64,000 bases of DNA from Monoplex corrugatus (lineage: Eukaryota > Mollusca > Gastropoda > Littorinimorpha > Ranellidae): the NCBI GenBank assembly GCA_030674185.1, contig CM060312.1, forward strand, positions 34,485,362 through 34,549,361, written 5' to 3'. Positions within the stretch are counted from its first letter, which is position 1, and each line of letters starts with the position of its first letter. Made by a program: the position numbers and the translations under genes. The notes under the pieces are model-generated. The model was given only the letters and a program-made list of their open reading frames with translations, searched no databases and was not told the origin of the DNA. Below are positions 22,815 through 33,589 of the stretch, one piece after another.

Positions 22815-22985
22815 CCCATCTTACTGTTTCCATTATTCTGGTGGTGTCAAGCTTAGTGTTTTACTTCAGGCAATACCTTGCAAGTGCATAGGATTTTGCA
22901 CAGGCTCAGGTAGTCTGCTACGTAATTGCTGGCTGATTTGGTGGAGCATATATGAAATTGTCTGAGTGTAGTGAATCTCTGTTGA
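22815..22985 (-). mobile_element. Dispersed repeat related to 3390-3549, inverted copy
   Basis: Reverse complement reads ATTCACTACACTCAGACAAT, GCTCCACCAAATCAGCCAGC and CCTGTGCAAAATCCTATGC, matching the 3390-3500 sequence. Confidence 0.65.
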
Positions 22986-23600
22986 GCAGCTCCAAACTCT
23001 TACTTGTTACAATCAGTTCTCTTTTCAACATCGCATTTTCCTTAGAGCTAATAATTAACCAGATAGTATAATACTTTAACAGTTGGCACACAATCAAAGA
23101 AGAGAAGAATAAACATGCTTTTTTCTTTTCTCATCTTTCGACCACTCTGGTCTTCTTCATCGGTGTTCATTGGCAACAAAAAAAGTAACCACTGCTCCAC
23201 ATTCATAATTCTAAAATTTTCTGTTATGAATTCAGTCTCTCCACTTCTCCCTCCTGTCTCACATGCACACATAAATGTATACATGCACATATGTACATAC
23301 ACACACATGTGCTTACTTGCACACACATAGACACCTATCCTTTCTTTCCCTGTCAGTTTCACATGATTTTTTAGGTAGAAAAAAATCAGTGATGGTATTC
23401 ATCATTCACACTTAAATACATCTGACAAGCATCACACAGAAAAGTTATATATATGTACACTCATGCTCACACACTAAATGCATGTTCCCACATGTACACA
23501 CCACCACCCCTAATGGTAATACACATACATGCATATTGTTACAGATATGTTTTGTCATAACCACAGTGCATCAACAAAATTTGTGTATAATACACCTGCC
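22986..23600. other. No gene recognised
   Basis: AT-rich, with short ACACAT-type runs only. Confidence 0.45.
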
Positions 23601-23607
23601 ACATCCA

Positions 23608-23769
<162 letters not shown>

Positions 23770-24479
23770 AACAAACAAATATCAACTATCATTAGCATGT
23801 TCAAGCCACAACCTTACTGCATCAAATATCAGGAACTATAATATCTCAGTATTTGTCTGCAAAGACATGTTCTCTTGTCTTGTTTGTTCGTGCTTTCTCT
23901 ACCAGTACCACACATACGGACTCATACACCCGCAAATGTGTGCGGAGATGCCATGAAACACATGCATAAAATTGTGTTGGATGGGGGAGAGAAGAAGAGT
24001 GAGGATAGAACTATTAGAAGGGTTCACATTAGTTACAACAGCATAAAATAATAAAATAATTGTAACAGCCTTAAATGCAGTTGCACATTGATATTTACTC
24101 ATGCACACAGAATAAGAGAAATGATACTTAAATCATTTTCATACATAAAATATTAGAAGACCATTTCAAAATTGAGATTTAAATTAGATGCAGGGGAGGT
24201 ATTAACACTAGATGACAATTCATATATATCTTGAATAACTGAAAGACTCCCTGTTTTATGCACAGTCAGGTGGACTGTACAGATGTACTTTGCTTGGGTT
24301 TTTTGTTTTTTCACCTACCTTCCTTTTCTGTCTCTAGTTCACACACTAACAGTAACACATATGGCTCATGCCCCCTGCCCCTCTCTCCTGCACCACACAT
24401 ACATTCACACATATCCCTCTGATCGCTCTATAGATATTACTATTGACAAACTGAGCAAATACATTCTCTAGTGTTACAG
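23770..24479. other. No gene recognised
   Basis: AT-rich sequence, no family repeat or supported frame. Confidence 0.45.
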
Positions 24480-25343
24480 CGGAGGGGGATCCATGATTTT
24501 GGGGTTTTTTCCTTTTCATTCGAGAACTTTTAATGATTTATCTTCTTAAATGTAAGCTCAGATTTATATTATAATTTTCCATGACAATACCTTTTTGATC
24601 ATTAATTGAATAGGTTTTAGAGTTAGAATGTTTGCTTATCAGCAGTCTTGTGTTTATTGTGATATTGAATCTGTGCTGGTAAAATTTGATTTTCAAGGAA
24701 TTTTTAGTTTCACCCACATATCGTATGTGCTCGCATTTGTTGCAGAACTAAAGGTAAATGATTATGTTAGAGCTTTCACAGTCTAGTTTTTGTTGAATTC
24801 TAAATATTTCATTAGTTCTAGAGGCATAGAATTGTATTGTTTCTTGTAGATGTTTCTGGCAAACGATGCACTTTTTGTGATGTTTGACACAGCCAACACA
24901 TATGCTGCTGTTTGTTATAAAAAAAATTTAAAAAATTTCTGAAATAATGTGCCATTTCTCTCATCCACTATAGTTTCTGCTGGGTCTGCATGTTTCAGTT
25001 TGGTACTATTGTGAAGGACAGTTAATTGCTGCATTAGCCATTTTCAAAGAGGAGGATTCAAGGAATTGTTGAATAATCGCAAATGGTACTCTTGAATTGT
25101 TTGTTTTGTCTTTGTATGTGAATGCTTACTTTGTCAAGAAGTGTTTTCAGCTCTTTTGAGCCTTAGCTGTAAGAATGGCAGACATTGGATAATCTATGAT
25201 CTCGTATAGTAAAATTGACAAGACCATGCATTCACTGTTGGTTTTAAAATCTCTAGACTGCAGCATGTATGTGACATAGCCTTAAAAAATAGCTTATATT
25301 TACATCTCTGTTCAGTGCCTGGGTGACAACATTTAAAATGAAG
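24480..25343 (-). pseudogene. Penelope-like element relic, 3' part (GIY-YIG endonuclease)
   Basis: Continues the relic on the far side of the LINE. A cysteine-rich stretch precedes CNKCEHIRYVGETKNSLK near 24690-24750, which matches the YVGET-x(n)-R core of the GIY-YIG nuclease of Penelope-like elements. Upstream parts are interrupted by several stops. The left limit is approximate. Confidence 0.7.
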
Positions 25344-25365
25344 GAATACATGGGTATTTTATATG
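25344..25365. repeat. Target-site duplication, left copy
   Basis: 22 bp beginning GAATACATGGG, identical to 28894-28915. It abuts the 3' end of the minus-strand LINE. Confidence 0.93.
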
Positions 25366-25547
25366 GGTAGAAAGAAACTCTAGGGAGAGCTAGACAACAG
25401 AAGGTCTTCAGAGAAGTAACCCCCTTTAGACAAGTGTTTCGGCCCTGAATTCCTTACACTCTCGGGGGGCCGGGCCACATCCAGGTCATGACTCCTGGAT
25501 GCCCTTCTGCTGTTGTCTATTTTTTTTTTTTTTTTTTTTTTTTTTTC

Positions 25548-25625
25548 CCACGCCGGGGATCGAACCTGGGCGATTCTGCGCTTCAGAACTGCGGTACGCG
25601 GTTTTACCAATGTGCTAACGGGGCA
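25548..25625 (-). other. tRNA-like block in the LINE 3' UTR
   Basis: Read on the minus strand it has an A-box-like TTAGCACATTGGTA and a B-box-like GGTTCGATCCC at tRNA-like spacing, followed by a run of A's (plus-strand T's 25521-25547). This is the layout of a tRNA-derived SINE head. It lies between the LINE stop codon and the 145-bp 3' tail. The acceptor stem pairs poorly, so it is not called a functional tRNA gene. Confidence 0.7.
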
Positions 25626-25644
25626 CACATCATCTGTAGGGAAT

Positions 25645-28600
25645 TTAATCCTTATGAAGTTCACTTTTTTGGTTCCTCCTTGCCCAGATCCAGCTTGAGC
25701 TCCTTTCTGCTGCCTCTGCCATCGCTTTAAGGGCTCTAGTCCTCTTCTTCCCAGAAATGGCGAGTTGTTTCATGAGATCATAAGCGGAGGTGCCCACAAA
25801 CCCTCTTGCCCCGACCTCTATGGCGAAGATTTTGACCCGCAGACCTGCTTTCTTCAGGGTGCTGGCAAGACCGGCGTATTTTTCGGTCTTGTAGATATGT
25901 GCTTCTTCCATTCTGCTTTCGTATGGCACAGTGAGTTCTATCAGAATCACTTGTTTCGAGGAGTCAGAGTGGAGAGCGATGTCTGGTCTCATGCCTGTCT
26001 TGCTGATGACATCTGGGTAATTTCTCCACTCTGGGAGGTCTGCTGTACACTCCCAGTCGACTGCTCCATCCAGAAGACCCTTTGGCAATGTGCTGGTTGT
26101 CATAGCCTTTTCGGGCCAGACCTGTTTCCCTCCTGCTTTGTAGAACGTTGTCATAGCAATTGGTGCGTTTGGGGTCATGGTTTTTTCGCTAACCACATCT
26201 GTGATCACTTTCAGAACTTGGTTGTGCCTCCATGTATACCTTCCTTGGGCTAGCGCTACTTTGCAAGAGCTTAGGACATGTTCCACTGTTTGTTTCTTCT
26301 GACAGAGCGGACATGCTGGGTCGTCTGCTTTCCCCCATTTCACTAAGTTTGCATTCGAGGGGAGCAGGTCATATACAGATCTGAGGAGGAAGCTTATCCT
26401 TAGAGGAGCCATGTGCCACATATCGTTCCAGCTGAGACTTCTTTGGAGTGCACTGTCCCATGTTGTCCATTGCCCCTGTTGACCTTGCTGGACTGCCTTC
26501 TGCACTCTTTTGACATCTTCTTCTTCCTTCAACTCCTGTATGATCATGTCTCTTTTTTCCTTCCCTTTGGCTTTGGACCACCACTGCATTTTTGTTGCTC
26601 CCAGTCCCTGTCTGTTGGTTTGCGTGTGTCCAATTATTTCTTTGATGCTGAGGTTTCTCTTGGCATTGTTTACAGCCTCTTGGACTTTCCACTTTCTGCC
26701 AGTTCTCAGCTTTGGATGAACTGCTCTCACGATATTGTCCTCCGATTCCTCCAGCATGCTCAACAGTCTTGCTTTTCCAACTTTGTATTCCTCCACTATG
26801 GATTTCAGAGGTAGCTTCAGCATTGCTTGACGACAGTAGAATGCAACATCAGTGAGACCAGGTGGGACACCGAGCCATTTTCTTGTGTATTTGTTGATTT
26901 TGGCTTCCATTGCTTCGACTGTGCTGGTGCAAATGTCATAGATTAGCAGTGGCCACAGCAGCTTTGGTATCAGCATGAACTGTAGACACCAGACTTTGTA
27001 TTTGCCTGGCAGTCCGCAGTTATCTATTTTCTTCAGGCCTTCTTCTGCTGTTTGCTTGGTTTCACATCCCCTTTGTGTGTCTTTCAGGGAGTCATCATAC
27101 CATCTTCCGAGACTTTTTACTGGCTCTTCTGTGACAGTGGGGATGGCTTGGTTGGCTACCATGAATTTGACTGAATCTGCCACTTTTCCTTTTCGCAGTG
27201 AGAGACTTCGGGATTTCTTAGGTTTGAACCTCATTCTTGAAGAGGCCACCAGCTCATCCAGCTGCTTTAAGATTTGGTGTGTCTCTTCCTCATCCGTGGA
27301 CAAGACTGTTGTGTCATCCATGAAAGCTTTCAGAGGAGGCATCTGGTATCCATCTCCCAGATTCACTGGACCTGAACTCTTCATTGCAGCTTTCAAGATG
27401 ACTTCCATTGCCAACACGAACAGTATGGGAGAGATTGCACAGCCCATTGCAATGCCCACCTCTAGGTCTATCCAGTCCGTGGTGTATTCTTTGGTAGAGA
27501 ACCGCATTGAGAACCCTTGGAAATACTTCCTCAGCATTGTTCGGATGTTTTCTGGGATGTGATACATTTCAAGAGCCAGCTGGATCATATCGTGTGGAAC
27601 TGATCCATATGCATTCGCCAGATCAAGCCAAACTACGTCAATGTCTCTCTTCTCTGTTCTTGCTTTTTGGATGGCATCCCAAATCAACGTGGCATGTTCC
27701 AAGCATCCAGGCATTCCTGGTATGCCTCCCTTTTGGACTGACATATCCAGATACTTGTTTTCAGTCAGGTATTTTGTCAATCTTGCTGCCATAACAGAGA
27801 AGAAGATTTTCCCCTCGACGTTCAGAAGTGATATTGGCCTGAACTGATTGATGCTGCTGGAGTTCTGCTCCTTCGGAATGTACACTCCTTCAGCTCTCAT
27901 CCATTGGTCGCTGATCTTCTGGTTCCTCCATGCTGATCGAATCATCTTGTGGAGCCACTCGAGCACTTTTGGGCATTTCTTGTAGAGCAGGTATGGTATT
28001 CCGTTTGGTCCAGGTGCTGACTTGGCTCTGGCTTTCTTTACTACGTTCTTCACTTCATCCAGTGTTGGTGGTTTGTTATTGAATTTTCCTTCTGGCGCTG
28101 CAGGCCAAACCAGATTTTGGATTTCAAGTGGTGCCTCGCGCTGAGAATCGGAATATGTTTCCCTGAGATGCTGCTCTAGGGTTTCCTTGCCCACTGTGAG
28201 AGTCCCTGATTTGGGTTGTTCAAACAGCTTTCTTGCAAAGTCAAAGGGATCTTTGAAGAAACGATCTTGAGTCTTCTTCTTTTTGCTCTTTCTTCGCCTT
28301 GCTGATTCCACTTTGCTGAGAGCATTGTGTTTGGCCTTCAGATCTTTCCAGAGTTCCAGGAGCCCTTGCTTCTCGAATTCTGAGGCAGTTTTCATTCGCT
28401 TTTTAAGCTTCCTTTTCTCCCTCCGGATGCTCTCCATCTGTTGCTGTCTTCTGGATTTCTGGGGAGGCGTTTTTGTCTTTGGCTGCTTCACTCCATAAGT
28501 GTCCCTGCAGATAGAGTATATGATGTCTCCGTATGTGTCAAGTTTGTGTTCCAGCGTACTGTTCCCTATTAGCGCATTCAGCTTAAGGACAAGTTCCTCA

Positions 28601-28893
28601 TCTAATTTCTCCCATTGTTCTTTTGCACCGGCAGGCGGCAAATTGAGTTTTCCACGTTTGGCGTTAAGAGCTTGTGCAAAATCCGCATCAGAACCGTCAG
28701 CGTGGATGTCCTTGGCACTATGGTTTAATTCCTGGCCTTGGTCATCCAACGTCTCACCTGCTATCGCAGTGCGCTGCTGCTGGTTCGTATGTGTCTTCAA
28801 ACAGCCCATTTTTGTCCTGTGGATCTTCATGCCGCGTTTGGTGGTGAATCTCCTTCCACACGCACACGGAAATTCCAACTGGTCATTAATCAT
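25645..28893 (-). CDS. Intact LINE ORF: zinc finger, reverse transcriptase, restriction-like endonuclease (R2/Hero/NeSL-like)
   Basis: A single uninterrupted 1082-residue frame of a non-LTR retrotransposon using target-primed reverse transcription. In order: an N-terminal C-x-C-x12-H-x5-C finger at residues 10-31; a basic linker near 150-210; RT motifs SAPGPNG (about 292), WLDLANAY with D424, and GIAMGCAISP (about 480); catalytic FMDD with D526 and D527; a C-x2-C-x7-H-x4-C knuckle at 861-877; and a restriction-like endonuclease signature with RPD at 969 and ELTVPYE about 18 residues on. That order (finger, RT, CCHC, RLE) is established for the early-branching R2, Hero, NeSL and R4 groups and differs from APE-type LINEs. 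All catalytic motifs are present and there is no frameshift, so the copy could be recent and perhaps competent. The exact clade is not resolved. Confidence 0.92.
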   Translation of the reverse strand: MINDQLEFPCACGRRFTTKRGMKIHRTKMGCLKTHTNQQQRTAIAGETLDDQGQELNHSAKDIHADGSDADFAQALNAKRGKLNLPPAGAKEQWEKLDEELVLKLNALIGNSTLEHKLDTYGDIIYSICRDTYGVKQPKTKTPPQKSRRQQQMESIRREKRKLKKRMKTASEFEKQGLLELWKDLKAKHNALSKVESARRRKSKKKKTQDRFFKDPFDFARKLFEQPKSGTLTVGKETLEQHLRETYSDSQREAPLEIQNLVWPAAPEGKFNNKPPTLDEVKNVVKKARAKSAPGPNGIPYLLYKKCPKVLEWLHKMIRSAWRNQKISDQWMRAEGVYIPKEQNSSSINQFRPISLLNVEGKIFFSVMAARLTKYLTENKYLDMSVQKGGIPGMPGCLEHATLIWDAIQKARTEKRDIDVVWLDLANAYGSVPHDMIQLALEMYHIPENIRTMLRKYFQGFSMRFSTKEYTTDWIDLEVGIAMGCAISPILFVLAMEVILKAAMKSSGPVNLGDGYQMPPLKAFMDDTTVLSTDEEETHQILKQLDELVASSRMRFKPKKSRSLSLRKGKVADSVKFMVANQAIPTVTEEPVKSLGRWYDDSLKDTQRGCETKQTAEEGLKKIDNCGLPGKYKVWCLQFMLIPKLLWPLLIYDICTSTVEAMEAKINKYTRKWLGVPPGLTDVAFYCRQAMLKLPLKSIVEEYKVGKARLLSMLEESEDNIVRAVHPKLRTGRKWKVQEAVNNAKRNLSIKEIIGHTQTNRQGLGATKMQWWSKAKGKEKRDMIIQELKEEEDVKRVQKAVQQGQQGQWTTWDSALQRSLSWNDMWHMAPLRISFLLRSVYDLLPSNANLVKWGKADDPACPLCQKKQTVEHVLSSCKVALAQGRYTWRHNQVLKVITDVVSEKTMTPNAPIAMTTFYKAGGKQVWPEKAMTTSTLPKGLLDGAVDWECTADLPEWRNYPDVISKTGMRPDIALHSDSSKQVILIELTVPYESRMEEAHIYKTEKYAGLASTLKKAGLRVKIFAIEVGARGFVGTSAYDLMKQLAISGKKRTRALKAMAEAAERSSSWIWARRNQKSELHKD

Positions 28894-28915
28894 GAATACA
28901 TGGGTATTTTATATG
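28894..28915. repeat. Target-site duplication, right copy
   Basis: 22 bp identical to 25344-25365, directly upstream of the LINE start codon. Removing the LINE and one copy rejoins the Penelope-like frame that runs through both flanks. Confidence 0.93.
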
Positions 28916-29945
28916 TTTCTTTAGTGAAGGAATCAATTTTGATATGTCCATTTTCAATTTTCAAAAGGGTATCTAGGAAGGGAACATGGATATGAGAGCT
29001 GCTGACAGTAAATTTGATAGCTGGGTGGAACAAGTTCATGAACTGGATAAATGGTTTTAGCTCTGCATCTGTGCCAATCCACAATACAAGAATACAATAG
29101 CGAAGTTTTTAAAGAGTTCAGGGTTTATTTTCTGTGGGCTGGACTCTTTAATTGACAGGTTGCCCTGTAATCAGCCTATGAATAGGTTAGCTATTGTAGG
29201 AGCCATAGGTGTGCCTATTGTTGTTCCTGATATTTGGTGGTATATTGTTTTTTTCCAAATAAAACACACACTGTTTTGAGGACATGATCCACTATTTCAA
29301 GAATACATGTTTTTGGAGGAGCACTAGATTTTAGGAATATGCTTAAAATAACATACTGGAGCAGGACATTTTTGGATATCTCTTGGGGTATGTTGGAGTT
29401 CAGACATACTCCGTCTATGGATACCGGTATCATTTTATCAGTGAATAGTCTGATGTTGCATTCCAAATTTGAATGATTGTAAACTGTATGTAGACTCTGT
29501 ATATCACTTGGAAGACAAACACATTGTCAACACATAGTCAAAAGTCCATTTAACCTAGACACTACTAACTTGCTATGTCTGTGTGGATATATATATATAC
29601 CTATCTTTTAAATGATTGGGACAGCCTGGAGAATTGTCAAGAGTTCCATTGATTTTAGGTACGCAGTAAAACCAAATGAGTCTTGATATTACTGGGAGTG
29701 GGATATAACATGGCCCTTTCAAATGTATTATTATCAGTGAATGAGTTGTTCCAAATTTTTTCTGTGAGTTTGTTGGATTCTGTCAGTTTTACTTGTCTTT
29801 CTTCATATTTTCATAGCGCACAGGATTGTGAAGTTGTCTCTGGGTTTTTTATTTATTGATCAGTGTCCTGGATTACAACAGTACCCCTTTTTTTTATCGG
29901 CAGTGCTAAATCAGATGGTCACTGTTGGACCATTTCTTTTAGTTA
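28916..29945 (-). pseudogene. Penelope-like element relic, 5' part (reverse transcriptase)
   Basis: Recognisable but broken RT of a Penelope-like element. A fragment like FYCVPKINGT (near 29670) matches the LPKIHK block. Near 29200 there is ISGTTIGTPMAPTIANLFIG, the strongly conserved Penelope GTxxGTPMAP motif. Near 29065 the frame reads WIGTDAELKPF and, further on, VPFLDTLL. The catalytic RY-x-DD stretch is damaged: the DNA reads RYCILVLWIGTD, with the aspartates missing. Several stops and frame changes follow. It continues across the inserted LINE at 25343-24480. Confidence 0.75.
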
Positions 29946-30520
29946 AATTTTAGTTGATATGATATACTAGAGAGAGAGAGAGTGGGAGAGAGACAGAGAG
30001 AGAGAGTTGGGTTTATTACCTGTGATGTTGATGATGATATTGATTTTGATGGTGGTGACAGTGGGGAATAGATTAAGGATGATTTTGCTGCAGCTGTTTC
30101 TGCTGATTTTCATGACTTGTACCAGTTTGAATGTTTGGACTAGCGAAAATTGATTGTGTCTCTTAAAACCTTTCAGTTTACCAGTATGTTGTCTGTAAAT
30201 CTGTTTGCTCTTACTCTTAGTTTAGATTCTTTGTTTCACTTTCAAGTCTTTGTTAATAGGAATTTATAAATCTACTGGAGAGATTTCTTGCTGCAGGACA
30301 AGTTCAGTGACAAAATTGTTTTTTGAATGGATAGTTTCTTTTGTTTGATTTTGTTGTCCCCTGTTTCATCAACTGTTTTAGATAGGACAGAGTCTGGGAC
30401 AAGGTTTTGACAACATTATGATGTTCCATAAGTATCAACAGGGATGATAACGGTGATGATGTGGGGTTGCATATTTATTGGATTGAAAGTCATGACAGGA
30501 CTGTACTTAGTGCTTCTTTT
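29946..30520. other. No gene recognised; short (GA)n
   Basis: (GA)n-like run at 29970-30006, otherwise unremarkable AT-rich DNA. Confidence 0.45.
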
Positions 30521-30685
30521 CATAATTAATAGATCCTGGCATGAAATGAGCCCAAGAATTACAGACACCTGTAGTGTTGGTCAGGTAATGTGAGCTACAT
30601 CCTCTGTGACGTGGATGAGACTCATGTGGTTCCAGTCTTCCCAATGTACCCATAGCACCCTTAACTCTGAGGAGCTGGTTATGAC
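30520..30685 (-). mobile_element. SINE family R4, partial copy
   Basis: Shares GTAGTGTTGGTCAGGTAATG and GGTTCCAGTCTTCCCAATG with the fuller copies at 14965 and 35805. Confidence 0.6.
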
Positions 30686-30699
30686 AAAACAATGATTTT

Positions 30700-31530
30700 G
30701 ATAGTTTGTTCAAGAAGGATTCATCGCACTGTGTGTAAGGAAATCTATGTTAAATTATGAAAACTTCTTATGATATATGTGTATAAAAAAAAAAATGTAC
30801 TGTTTGGATTGAATGTGTCATATTAAGAAATATTGAATAATACATGTTTTGATTTTGCATGGGAATCTCAAAGGTTTAGGAATATTGTCAGAATTTTGTA
30901 AAAATTGTGAAGACTGGAAGAGAGCTTTGGAAAATAGTAAAAATATTGTCAGAATTTCAAAAATAAGTTTTGGAAAAGAGAAACATATTACAGTTACCAT
31001 ATATGTTTTTTCTTTGATTGAATTTTGATACAGCTGTGACAAACTTGACAGTGAATTAGGTAAATGCTAATGAATAGACATAACAGAATATATATGTAAG
31101 TTTTGTGTAAGCAGTGTCATAGGTGAGCAGTTTCATTTTATTTTTTAATGTCCTAAATTCCATGATGACAAAAGTATTTGTTAGTTAAATCAATGTTTCA
31201 TCATGTAACTTCATATCTGGATGAAAAATTATTAGAATTTATAAAATTTATCACTATTTGTAGACTTGCATAACTAAGGTTTGAACAATTGAATATATGA
31301 ATATTTTTTCTGATTGACTGTAAAATGTTTTTTCCGCTGAATGTTATATGTTCATTCTGCTGATTTTTTCCTTTATTTGTGATTATTTCCCATGTTCCCA
31401 GTTGGGGTTAATGGATCTATTAAACATTGAACTTTGAGTATTGTGAGTGATTGTCGTTGTGACTCTTGTGAGATCAAATTACCGCCCAGCCATGCATGTC
31501 AGAAACACCAGTTTTCATCTGAATGCATGT

Positions 31531-31564
<34 letters not shown>

Positions 31565-32650
31565 CAGTGTCTTTGATAACATCCTTTTTTGGTTTGTTTT
31601 TGTGTTTGTTGTTTTTTTTTTTGAAGGCTATACTCTCATAGTCATTTTCTAATATCTTCCACTGTGTAATGGGTATCGACCATGGATTCAGTCTAATGTT
31701 CTTCTGTGTTCTTTGCTTGAAAAGCTAAATCAGCACAACAGCTGTGAAGCAGTTTTTCTGTCTGACTCACACTTGCCTAGTATGGATCCATATTTTTTTA
31801 AAGCCATTGATAAACCGAGAAAATGAAACTCCATGATTTTTGCTGAGTTTTGAAAGAGGACAAACAAAAAACAAAAAAACACCCAACCAATTATAAAAGC
31901 AAAGAACAAACATGTTAAAGAAATACAGACACTAAATGAAAACCAAAAGAAAATACAAATCTGGGCATGTAGACTGAAACTTGAAACCACCTTACTTTAT
32001 CAGATGAGCTGATTCTTACCAGGTATAGGAAATCTTCTCGGATCCGCTGTATTCAGGGAAAACTGACCAAAAAACAAAAAAGCTTTTAGTTTCTCGGATT
32101 CTTGGAAGAGAGAAAAAATAGTTTTCTTGAGTAGTAATCATGAATTATAATTAATCACTGTTTCCACATAGTGTTAACTTTGTTTTTGTTGCCTTTTTTT
32201 TTTAACTGCACTGAATTTTAAGATTTTAGGTGTGAAATGTGCATGAATTTGATGTCCAGAACTGTTCAGTTTGTTTAGATTTCACCCTAGGGAAAAATAT
32301 TTGCCTTGAGTGGGTGGGTGGGGAGAAGGCATACCCTCAGACACTCTAGTTTCAGGGGGGTTTTTTTTTTCATAATAAAACTTTTTTAAAATAGTTTTCA
32401 AACAGATGATACAAATACAAAATAACATAGCAAAGCATAATGGCGATCCTGTTGAAAGTACAATACATCCCTTTCCCCCATCGCATTTCAAGATGGATGA
32501 GCGCATAGTTTTTGCATAGGCTTAAAGTGTGGCAGACTAGACAAAGGTCATGTGGAATTGACCAGATGTCATGAACTGCTCTTGAAAAAAATCCATATTT
32601 CAGTGGAAATCATGAACTTACCATCATTACTAAATGGCAGGAGTAGTAGT
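30700..32650. other. No gene recognised upstream of TMEM243
   Basis: AT-rich with a short (TG)n at 31533-31562. May hold 5' non-coding exons or promoter of TMEM243, but none can be defined. Confidence 0.45.
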
Positions 32651-32670
32651 GGCATAATCATTCTCTTTCT

Positions 32671-32696
32671 GTCTCTCTCTCTCTCTCACACACATG

Positions 32697-32738
<42 letters not shown>

Positions 32739-32746
32739 TGAGTATC

Positions 32747-32777
<31 letters not shown>

Positions 32778-32857
32778 TTCTCTCTCTGTCTCTCTCTCTT
32801 TCTCTCTCTGTCTCTATCTCTCTCTTCTCTCTGCCACCACTCTCTCCCCACACACCC

Positions 32858-32917
<60 letters not shown>

Positions 32918-32955
32918 CCCGCCCCTCTCTCCCCACACACCCCTCCTCTGTCTCA
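32671..32955. repeat. (CT)n-rich microsatellite
   Basis: CT runs mixed with CA, TCTG and CCCC segments, about 200 bp before TMEM243 exon 1. Confidence 0.93.
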
Positions 32956-33163
32956 CTCCTGTATTATCATCAAAAGTGTCTTTGTTCATCAGTTTAGTTG
33001 GTTAATTAGTTGGCTGGTTGATGACTTGGTTGTTTCATTGCTTGGCATTTCCTTTTGTGTTTGCTTGTTTAAGAGATCAGAGTATTTAATATACTGACAT
33101 ATTATTCATTCTTTTTATTAACTGTTGCAATAATGTGATGACAGACCGAATTGACTGATAGAA

Positions 33164-33241
33164 ATGTCACGTTCATCATCAAAGCCGAATGTTTACGAGG
33201 ATACAGTTGACCGCCCACTCTTCGGGGATAGAAGACCTGTG
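33164..33241 (+). CDS. TMEM243: TMEM243 exon 1
   Basis: Encodes residues 1-26 ([15 protein letters not shown], then [11 protein letters not shown]). Donor GTG|GTGAGA. An in-frame TGA lies just upstream, and a possible 5' UTR acceptor (GATGACAG) precedes it. Confidence 0.88.
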
Positions 33242-33443
33242 GTGAGATTGTGTGTATGTTTGTGTCTGTGTGTGAGTATAGTGTGTGAGTGTGAGAGAGA
33301 GTGTGGATGTGTGTGTTTGTGTATGTGCATGTGTACATTGATTTGAGAGCATGTGGGTGTGTGTGTTTGTATGCATGCCTGCTAGTGTACACATTTGTGT
33401 ATGTCTGTGTGTGCTCATGCCATATGTGACTGTTTGTATAGCA

Positions 33444-33504
<61 letters not shown>

Positions 33505-33531
33505 TGTGTGCGCGTGTGTGTGTGTGTGTGC

Positions 33532-33589
<58 letters not shown>

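Larger units (their letters stand above)
25366..28893 (-). mobile_element. Complete RLE-type LINE insertion
   Basis: The 3.5-kb element lies between two perfect 22-bp direct repeats (25344-25365 and 28894-28915), the expected target-site duplication. Its 5' end is essentially the ATG (28893), so the 5' UTR is very short or slightly truncated. The 3' UTR (25366-25644) holds a tRNA-like block, an A-rich run and a 145-bp terminal tail. The target is the coding region of an older Penelope-like element. Confidence 0.9.

Noticed and set aside
24600..24800. Independent host gene with CxxC motifs
   Set aside because: The cysteines belong to the GIY-YIG region of the Penelope-like relic, adjacent to YVGETK.
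28283..28924. Plus-strand open frames over the LINE (also 26413-26814 and 26975-27562)
   Set aside because: Antisense shadows of the 1082-codon reverse-transcriptase frame.
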